Source of the DNA: Alphaproteobacteria bacterium
GTDB lineage: Bacteria > Pseudomonadota > Alphaproteobacteria > Rhodobacterales > Rhodobacteraceae
Assembly: GCA_030428025.1 (NCBI GenBank)
Contig: JAUIBJ010000082.1
Location: forward strand, 1-9,548
Direction of reading: 5' to 3'
DNA length: 9,548 nt
Shown: piece by piece, positions 5,374 through 9,548 of the stretch
Layout: every line of letters begins with the position of its first letter
Numbering within the stretch: the stretch's first letter is position 1
Program-made: the position numbers and the translations under genes
The notes under the pieces: model-generated
What the model was told of the DNA's origin: nothing
The model's database searches: none
The model's input: the letters and a program-made list of their open reading frames with translations, nothing else

Positions 5374-6339
5374 ATGATGCGCATCCTTGCCGGATTGATC
5401 GCCGCCGTCATTTCCGTTGTCGCCGCAGGCGGCGCGTTCGCCAATGACAGCACCGCCGTTATGGAGGCCGGAGGTTTGCGCCTGACCCGCGACGCGCCGG
5501 TCGAGATCCTGTCGGAACGGCTCTACCTCTCGGTCGATCGGGTGGAGGTGGATTACCGCTTCCGCTCGGCCAGCGACCGCGACGAGCGCACGCTTGTGGC
5601 CTTCCCGCTGCCCGAGTTCGATTTCGCCTGGCTGGGGCCCGACATCATGGGCGGGCCGGGCGAGACGGTGGCGGGCCGTGTGGGCTTTCGCGTGCAGGTG
5701 GACGGACGCGAGATCACACCGATGCTGGAACTGCGCGCCCTGCGGAACGGGGTGGATGTGACCGACACGCTGGCCCGCGCGGGCATCCCGCTCGGCTCTC
5801 TGGACTATGACGAGGTGACCGGGCGGCTGGCCGCGCTTGATGCGGCCACGCGCGCGCAGCTCACGGCCTTCGATCTGGTGGAGTTCTGGGGGCCGGAGGA
5901 GGCCGTGCCGCTCTGGACCGTCAAACCCACCTATTACTGGCCGCAGTTTTTCCCCGCCGGCCGCGAGGTGGCGATCCATCACAGCTACACCCCAATTCCC
6001 GGCGCCTTCTTCGTGACCGACCCGCAACTGCGCGAGATCGAACCGGCGGCCTATTGCATGACCGAGGCCGAACGCGCCGGGGTGCGCAACCGGATCGACC
6101 GCTCCGGCGCCGGGGCGGTGCTGGTGCACGATCTGCATTATGTGCTCTCCACCGGGGCCAACTGGCAAGGTCCGATCGGAACCTTCCATCTGGTGGTGGA
6201 CAAGGGCGATCCCTCGTCGATGGTCAGCCTCTGTTTCGACGGGTTGCAGAAGACCGGCCCCACCGTGTTCGAAGCGACACGTCGGAATTTCGAGCCCGAC
6301 CGCGATCTGCAAATCCTGTTCTTCCAGAGCATTCAGTGA
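5374..6339 (+). CDS. DUF4424 family exported protein
   Basis: From the ATG at 5374 the product has 321 residues. The signal peptide MMRILAGLIAAVISVVAAGG ends in AFA-NDS (cleavage after residue 23). The mature start 'NDSTAVMEAGGLRLTRDAPV' and the block 'ILSERLYLSVDRVEVDYRFR...DERTLVAFPLPEFD' (about 45-83) are diagnostic of DUF4424, a family of predicted beta-rich periplasmic proteins of unknown function. Two cysteines (228, 287) could form one disulphide. AAGGA at 5364-5368 lies 5 bases before ATG 5374 and 8 before ATG 5377; either may be used. An in-frame ATG at 5341 overlaps the previous stop (ATGA) and would add 11 residues before the signal peptide, so I regard it as less likely. It is the last gene of the three-gene exported unit. 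Family call sure; role unknown. Confidence 0.88.
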   Translation: MMRILAGLIAAVISVVAAGGAFANDSTAVMEAGGLRLTRDAPVEILSERLYLSVDRVEVDYRFRSASDRDERTLVAFPLPEFDFAWLGPDIMGGPGETVAGRVGFRVQVDGREITPMLELRALRNGVDVTDTLARAGIPLGSLDYDEVTGRLAALDAATRAQLTAFDLVEFWGPEEAVPLWTVKPTYYWPQFFPAGREVAIHHSYTPIPGAFFVTDPQLREIEPAAYCMTEAERAGVRNRIDRSGAGAVLVHDLHYVLSTGANWQGPIGTFHLVVDKGDPSSMVSLCFDGLQKTGPTVFEATRRNFEPDRDLQILFFQSIQ

Positions 6340-6438
6340 CCAAGGCGCCGTCGAGGCGTCGGTGTCGCTCTCCCGCACGCCCTATGTCTCGGGGTCGTCA
6401 GGCGCTCGATCATGGCCGGACACGGCCCGAACGAAAGC

Positions 6439-6483
6439 GGGAGCAAGCCGGAAAACACCGGCCTGTGGCGTCAGGTCGCTCCC
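6439..6483. terminator. Weak nested hairpin between convergent genes
   Basis: In the 152-base gap between two convergent genes, GGGAGC (6439-6444) can pair with GCTCCC (6478-6483). It encloses a second stem GCCGG-AAAACA-CCGGC (6447-6462). There is no T tract on either strand, so an intrinsic terminator is uncertain. A bidirectional or Rho-assisted stop is possible. Confidence 0.25.
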
Positions 6484-6491
6484 CTGCCCCG

Positions 6492-7352
6492 TCAGTAAAC
6501 GCTTTCGGGTCCAAGCCCCTGTTGGCCGAGCGACTTGCGCAAACGCTCGAATCCGCGCTCGCGCAATTGCCGGATGCGTTCCTTCGAGACTCCGTATTGC
6601 GCTCCGAGCGCCTCGAGCGTCGCCGGAGGGTCATTGATCTGAGTGGCGACGACGATGTCGCGTTCCCGTTCGGGCAGATGCGACAGCGCATCGACTAGCA
6701 GCCGGCGCAGCCCCGCCGCTTCCAGCCGCCGCAGCGGCGCGGACGCCTCCAGCGAGGCGGGATCGACCAGAAGGGCGATATGCTCTTCGCCCTCGTCCCC
6801 GAGCGCGGGCACGTTGAGCGAGCGGTCGCTGCTTCTGACCTGGATGCGCAGAGCCGCCGCCCTGTCCACATCGACTCCAAGCGCATCGGCAAGCCGCGCA
6901 TCGGCCTCGGCATTCGCGGTTCCGGGATCGCCGGGCATGCGGGCGTCCATCCGTGCGATCTGTGCCGCCGCCCGCCGCGCCTGAGCCGATTCCGGCCGGC
7001 GCACCACCGACATGTTGGCTCGCGCATAGGCCTGCACCTCGGCCCGCGCCCACCAGACGGCATAGGTGGCAAAGCGGGTCTCGCGCGACGGATCGAAGCG
7101 GTCCAGCGCCTTCATCAACCCGATATTGGCCTGCTGCATCAGATCCGGATCGGCCTCGCCCCGCCCCGGACGAAGGCGCTTGGCGATAGCGGCGGCCATC
7201 GGCGCGAAGGCGGTGATCAGCCTGTCGCGCGCCCGGACATCGCCTTGGTCCTTCCAGGCCAGGACAAGGCGGCGCTCTTCCTCCGCCGAAAGCATGTCCG
7301 CCGTGCGGGGGCGGCGCCTGCGACGCGTCTGAATGGGGACCAGCTTGTTCAT
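6492..7352 (-). CDS. RpoH-like sigma70-family sigma factor (divergent paralogue)
   Basis: The product is 286 residues and directs RNA polymerase to alternative promoters. An arginine-rich N-terminus (TRRRRRPR, 9-16) is followed by region 1.2-like LSAEEERRLVLAWKDQGD (21-38). Region 2 spans about 42-112, with DPDLMQQANIGLMKALDRFD at 68-87 and the core/-10-binding block RFATYAVWWARAEVQAY at 93-109. The variable linker is 125-215. Region 4 spans about 224-275 (HLPERERDIVVATQIN, helix-turn-helix about 244-265, YGVSKERIRQLRERGFERL). This is the RpoH-type two-domain layout. The segment where true RpoH proteins have the RpoH box (Q.KLFFNLR) reads QARRAAAQIAR (124-134), so it is not a standard heat-shock RpoH. 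No anti-sigma gene is adjacent. The ATG at 7352 has only a weak Shine-Dalgarno. It is transcribed divergently from the MarR-type gene. Confidence 0.85.
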   Translation of the reverse strand: MNKLVPIQTRRRRRPRTADMLSAEEERRLVLAWKDQGDVRARDRLITAFAPMAAAIAKRLRPGRGEADPDLMQQANIGLMKALDRFDPSRETRFATYAVWWARAEVQAYARANMSVVRRPESAQARRAAAQIARMDARMPGDPGTANAEADARLADALGVDVDRAAALRIQVRSSDRSLNVPALGDEGEEHIALLVDPASLEASAPLRRLEAAGLRRLLVDALSHLPERERDIVVATQINDPPATLEALGAQYGVSKERIRQLRERGFERLRKSLGQQGLGPESVY

Positions 7353-7370
7353 GGCAGCAGCTCTGATTTG

Positions 7371-7385
7371 GTTTCGAAACGAAAC
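7371..7385. promoter_or_regulatory. Palindromic operator candidate GTTTCGAAAC with repeated half-site
   Basis: GTTTCGAAAC (7371-7380) is a perfect 10-bp palindrome followed at once by another GAAAC, giving GTTTCGAAACGAAAC. It covers the predicted transcription start (about 7377) of the sigma gene. A related TTTCGAA lies at 7417-7423 on the MarR side. MarR-family proteins commonly bind such short palindromes in divergent promoters next to their own gene. The palindrome is seen; the binding is inferred. Confidence 0.5.
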
Positions 7386-7411
7386 TAAACAGGCTCGGGA
7401 CCGGTTGTCAA
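7384..7411 (-). promoter_or_regulatory. Sigma70-type promoter of the sigma-factor gene
   Basis: On the minus strand a perfect -35 TTGACA (7411-7406) is followed after 16 bases by TTTAGT (7389-7384, four of six matches). The predicted start near 7377 lies inside the palindrome, a position suited to repression. Confidence 0.5.
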
Positions 7412-7433
7412 AGTAATTTCGAATCGCTAACTG
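7405..7433 (+). promoter_or_regulatory. Candidate promoter of the MarR-type gene, possibly giving a leaderless mRNA
   Basis: TTGTCA (7405-7410, five of six matches to the -35 consensus) lies 17 bases before TAACTG (7428-7433, a poor -10). Transcription would start about at the ATG (7440). No Shine-Dalgarno precedes that ATG, which fits a leaderless message. The -35 boxes of the two divergent promoters overlap on opposite strands. Confidence 0.35.
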
Positions 7434-7439
7434 TCGCCC

Positions 7440-8042
7440 ATGACCCACGAAACCCAGACCCCGGACCGGATCGCGCAACTGCTCGTGCATCTCGGCCGCG
7501 CCGCGCGCAGCGAGGATGCGCGCTCGGAACTGACGGCGGCGCAATGGACCTGCCTGCGCTTTTTCGACCGGGCCAATGGCAGCACCCGCACGCCGTCGGG
7601 CTTTGCCAGCTTTCAGGCCACGACCCGCGGCACCGCCTCTCAGATCATCAAGTCGCTGGAGAGCCGCGGACTGATCGCGCGGACACGCTCGGAACGCGAC
7701 CGGCGCAGCGTCTTGTTCGACCTGACCGAGGCGGGGCGCGCCATGCTGGCACAGGATCCGCTGGCCGATCTTATCGGGGTGATCGGCGGCCTGGACGCGG
7801 CCGAGCGCGAGCGGTTCCTGCAAACCCTATCGCGGCTCGCCTCCTCCCTGGCCCTGCGTCGCGAGATGCCGGCTTTCGGAACCTGCCGGGATTGCTGCCA
7901 TTTCGGTACCACCGACGAGGCCGCCTATTGCGCCTGCATGGCCGCCGATCTGGCGGCCGAGGATATCGACAAGCTCTGCGCGAGCTTTCGCGGATGCACC
8001 CCTGGAACCCGAACGGAAGGAGATCGCAATGGCGCAGCCTGA
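7440..8042 (+). CDS. MarR-family regulator with a cysteine-rich C-terminal extension
   Basis: The product is 200 residues. Residues about 8-140 form a MarR-type winged helix: 'LTAAQWTCLRFFDRANGSTR' (31-50), the recognition helix region 'TRGTASQIIKSLESRGLIAR' (62-81), the wing 'RTRSERDRRSVLFDLTEAGR' (81-100), then dimerisation helices. Residues 145-190 form an added module with seven cysteines (149, 152, 153, 164, 166, 180, 186), including FGTCRDCCHFG and a later LCASFRGC. That could bind a metal or Fe-S cluster, or act as a thiol switch. C38 is an eighth cysteine, in the DNA-binding domain. The gene overlaps the Mrp gene by 14 bases, so the regulator is translated with Fe-S machinery, in line with redox, metal or cluster sensing. 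The start ATG at 7440 has no Shine-Dalgarno. MarR fold sure; ligand inferred. Confidence 0.85.
   Translation: MTHETQTPDRIAQLLVHLGRAARSEDARSELTAAQWTCLRFFDRANGSTRTPSGFASFQATTRGTASQIIKSLESRGLIARTRSERDRRSVLFDLTEAGRAMLAQDPLADLIGVIGGLDAAERERFLQTLSRLASSLALRREMPAFGTCRDCCHFGTTDEAAYCACMAADLAAEDIDKLCASFRGCTPGTRTEGDRNGAA
8017..8022 (+). promoter_or_regulatory. Strong ribosome binding site AAGGAG inside the MarR-type gene
   Basis: AAGGAG lies six bases before the ATG at 8029, within the last codons of the upstream gene. It supports independent, efficient initiation of the Mrp protein. Confidence 0.75.
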
Positions 8043-9195
8043 GACCGCATCCCAGCCGCGCATGATCGCCATCAGCAGCGGCAAGGGCGGCGTCGGCAAA
8101 TCCACCGTCACCGCCAATATCGCCGTGGCGATGACCGAGGCGGGGCTGTCGGTGGGCGTGGTGGATGCCGACATCTACGGCCCTTCCATCCCCCGCATGC
8201 TGGGCATCACATCGGAAAAACCCGCCATGACGCCCGATCAGAAGATCGTTCCGGCCAAGGCACATGGCGTCAAGGTCATCTCCATGGGGATGCTGAGCGA
8301 CGACGACAAGCCGGCCATCCTGCGCGGGCCGATGGTGACGAAATACCTGCAGATGTTCGTCAGGCAGGTAGACTGGGGCGCGCTCGACGTGCTGCTTCTG
8401 GATCTGCCGCCGGGCACGGGCGACATTCAGCTGACGCTGGCGCAGGCCTTTCCGCTGTCCGGCGCAGTGGTTGTCAGCACTCCGCAGGACGTGAGCCTCA
8501 AGATCGCGCGGCGCGGGCTTCGGATGATGGAACAGGTGAACGTGCCCATCCTAGGCGTGATCGAGAACATGAGCGGCTTCACCTGTCCTTCCTGTGGCAC
8601 GGTCACGCATATCTTCCATCAGGGCGGTGGCGAGGCCATCGCCGGAGAACTGGGCGTGCCGTTTCTGGGCAAGGTGCCGCTCGACCCGAATGTGGTCGAT
8701 TGCGGCGACGAGGGCCGGCCGCTGGTGACAGCCGCGCCGACAAGTCCGGCGGCGGAGGCCTATCGCGGGATCGCCGCGGCGCTGGCGGACACGGGCGGCG
8801 GGGCCGGAGGGATCGCCACGCCCTTCGTCTGGTCGCTGGCCGATGGCCCGGGCAAACCCGCCTCGGCGCCCTCGGGCAGCGAGGGACCGCCCGACCGGCT
8901 GGCCGCGCTCGATTGCGACGAGGCCGCGCTCCTCCTCCGCTGGGCCGACGGCGCCGAACAGCGCCTCACCGCGCGCGACCTGCGCCTCGCCTGCCCCTGC
9001 GCCCAATGCCGAGACGAGGTGACGCGCGAGCGGCTTCTCGACCCCGAAAGCGTGCCGCTCGACCTGCGCATCACGAAGATCTGGAGCGTCGGGAACTACG
9101 CGCTCGGAATCGCCTTCAGCGACGGGCACGACACCGGCATATACACCTTCAAGGCGCTGCGCGGAATGCAGGGAACGGAGCTCGAGGATGTCTGA
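8029..9195 (+). CDS. mrp: Mrp/ApbC (NBP35-type) Fe-S carrier ATPase with C-terminal GBBH-like (DUF971) domain
   Basis: The product is 388 residues. The deviant Walker A motif GKGGVGKS is at 18-25, the switch/Walker B-like segments are VVDADIYGPS (44-53) and LLLDLPPGTGD (122-132), and the bridging-cluster cysteines are C186/C189 (FTCPSCG). Proteins of this family bind a [4Fe-4S] cluster between two subunits and pass it to apo-proteins in the cytoplasm. Two things differ from classical Mrp. The usual N-terminal MIP18/DUF59 domain is missing (the P loop starts at residue 18). And residues about 290-380 form a GBBH-like N-terminal (DUF971) domain with its zinc-ligand set C322-x-C324-x2-C327 and H367. 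A Gly/Pro-rich linker (254-289) joins the two domains. It overlaps the MarR-type gene upstream (14 bases) and the Nfu_N gene downstream (8 bases). ATPase call is certain; the fused domain is very likely. Confidence 0.94.
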   Translation: MAQPETASQPRMIAISSGKGGVGKSTVTANIAVAMTEAGLSVGVVDADIYGPSIPRMLGITSEKPAMTPDQKIVPAKAHGVKVISMGMLSDDDKPAILRGPMVTKYLQMFVRQVDWGALDVLLLDLPPGTGDIQLTLAQAFPLSGAVVVSTPQDVSLKIARRGLRMMEQVNVPILGVIENMSGFTCPSCGTVTHIFHQGGGEAIAGELGVPFLGKVPLDPNVVDCGDEGRPLVTAAPTSPAAEAYRGIAAALADTGGGAGGIATPFVWSLADGPGKPASAPSGSEGPPDRLAALDCDEAALLLRWADGAEQRLTARDLRLACPCAQCRDEVTRERLLDPESVPLDLRITKIWSVGNYALGIAFSDGHDTGIYTFKALRGMQGTELEDV

Positions 9196-9548
9196 GACGC
9201 AGACACAGACCCCAGCCCAGACCCGCCGGCGCATCCGGGCACAGGCCTCGGCGGGCGACGCGCAGGTGATGGGCTTCGTGCTGGACGAGGACGTGCAGCC
9301 GGGCGCCTCGGCCCGGCTCGATGGCCCCGGCGCAGCCCCACTGGGCCGCGCACTCTTCGCCATTCCCGGCGTCGCGCGGGTGGAGGCAAGCGGCGCCACG
9401 ATCTGGGTGCGCAAAGCGGCAGAGTTCGACTGGTCGGCTCTGAAGCCGGCCATCGCCGCGGCGATCCGAGAGGTTCTGGACGACACCGACACGCCACTCG
9501 GGACCAACGCCGAGGCAGACGAGACAAACCCCGACGCCGCCCTGCTGG
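9188..9548 (+). CDS. Nfu/NifU N-terminal-domain protein, N-terminal part (runs off right edge)
   Basis: 120 codons are visible. After a polar N-terminus (MSETQTQTPAQTRRRIRAQA), residues about 17-95 match the Nfu_N fold: a strand 'AQVMGFVLDEDVQPG', then 'APLGRALFAIPGVARVEASG' (54-73), 'ATIWVRKAAEFDWSALKPAI' (74-93) and a helix AAAIREVLDD. These correspond to the usual 'SPLA..LF.I.GV..V..g.d.ItV.K....dW..lkp.i' pattern. Nfu proteins deliver Fe-S clusters through a CxxC in a separate C-terminal domain. No cysteine occurs in the visible part, so either that domain lies beyond the window or this is a stand-alone Nfu_N protein. The tail turns acidic (about 97-117). The start overlaps the Mrp stop by 8 bases, with GGAG at 9178-9181 as ribosome site. 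Both neighbours support an Fe-S role. Confidence 0.82.
   Translation, partial: MSETQTQTPAQTRRRIRAQASAGDAQVMGFVLDEDVQPGASARLDGPGAAPLGRALFAIPGVARVEASGATIWVRKAAEFDWSALKPAIAAAIREVLDDTDTPLGTNAEADETNPDAALL

Noticed and set aside
6340..6698. Plus-strand open frames running past the DUF4424 stop into the sigma gene
   Set aside because: They are Arg/Ser/Pro-rich shadows of the sigma-factor gene on the other strand and start inside the DUF4424 gene in another frame.
1..9548. CRISPR arrays, tRNAs, insertion sequences, phage or toxin-antitoxin modules
   Set aside because: I saw no regularly spaced repeats, cloverleaf-like RNA, transposase motifs or terminal inverted repeats. Base composition looks even throughout, with no sign of a recently inserted island.

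Overview
The window is GC-rich, densely coded DNA with short intergenic gaps and many ATGA/TGATG overlaps. The protein repertoire (DUF6134 and DUF6064 proteins, a Tat-exported aldo/keto reductase, a divergent RpoH-like sigma factor, Mrp fused to a GBBH-like domain, an Nfu_N protein) points to an alphaproteobacterium, most likely a Rhodobacterales (Roseobacter/Paracoccaceae) member. This assignment comes from protein resemblance, not from a marker gene. I see no tRNA, rRNA, CRISPR array, insertion sequence or phage gene, and no stretch above 300 bases lacks a gene.

Left block (1-1823, minus strand). A Tat-signal aldo/keto reductase is translationally coupled (TGATG) to a DUF6064 multi-pass membrane protein. 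After a 92-base gap comes the start of a secreted DUF6134 protein that runs off the left edge. The gap carries a striking 11-base-period direct repeat (CTGTAAG-N4-CTGTAAG), of the geometry used by OmpR/PhoB-type response regulators.

Centre-left (1991-2828). An Lrp/AsnC regulator (plus) converges with a small c-type cytochrome lipoprotein (minus), 10 bases apart. The cytochrome has a good sigma70-type promoter at 2862-2890.

Centre (3000-6339, plus). A tight three-gene unit encodes exported proteins: a PsbP/Mog1-like two-domain protein (GTG start with a near-perfect ribosome site), a cysteine-rich protein of unknown family (20 cysteines in five groups of four, with an internal duplication), and a DUF4424 protein. 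Overlapping starts and stops suggest that they work together in the periplasm or at the surface. This is the least-described system in the window.

Right block (6492-9548). A divergent RpoH/sigma70-family sigma factor (minus) and a MarR-type regulator with a cysteine-rich C-terminus (plus) share an 87-base promoter region. That region holds a palindrome, GTTTCGAAAC, at the predicted sigma-gene transcription start. The MarR gene overlaps an Mrp/ApbC-type Fe-S carrier ATPase gene, which overlaps a gene for an Nfu N-terminal-domain protein running off the right edge. The layout suggests a redox-, metal- or Fe-S-responsive regulator controlling Fe-S assembly functions and perhaps the alternative sigma factor.
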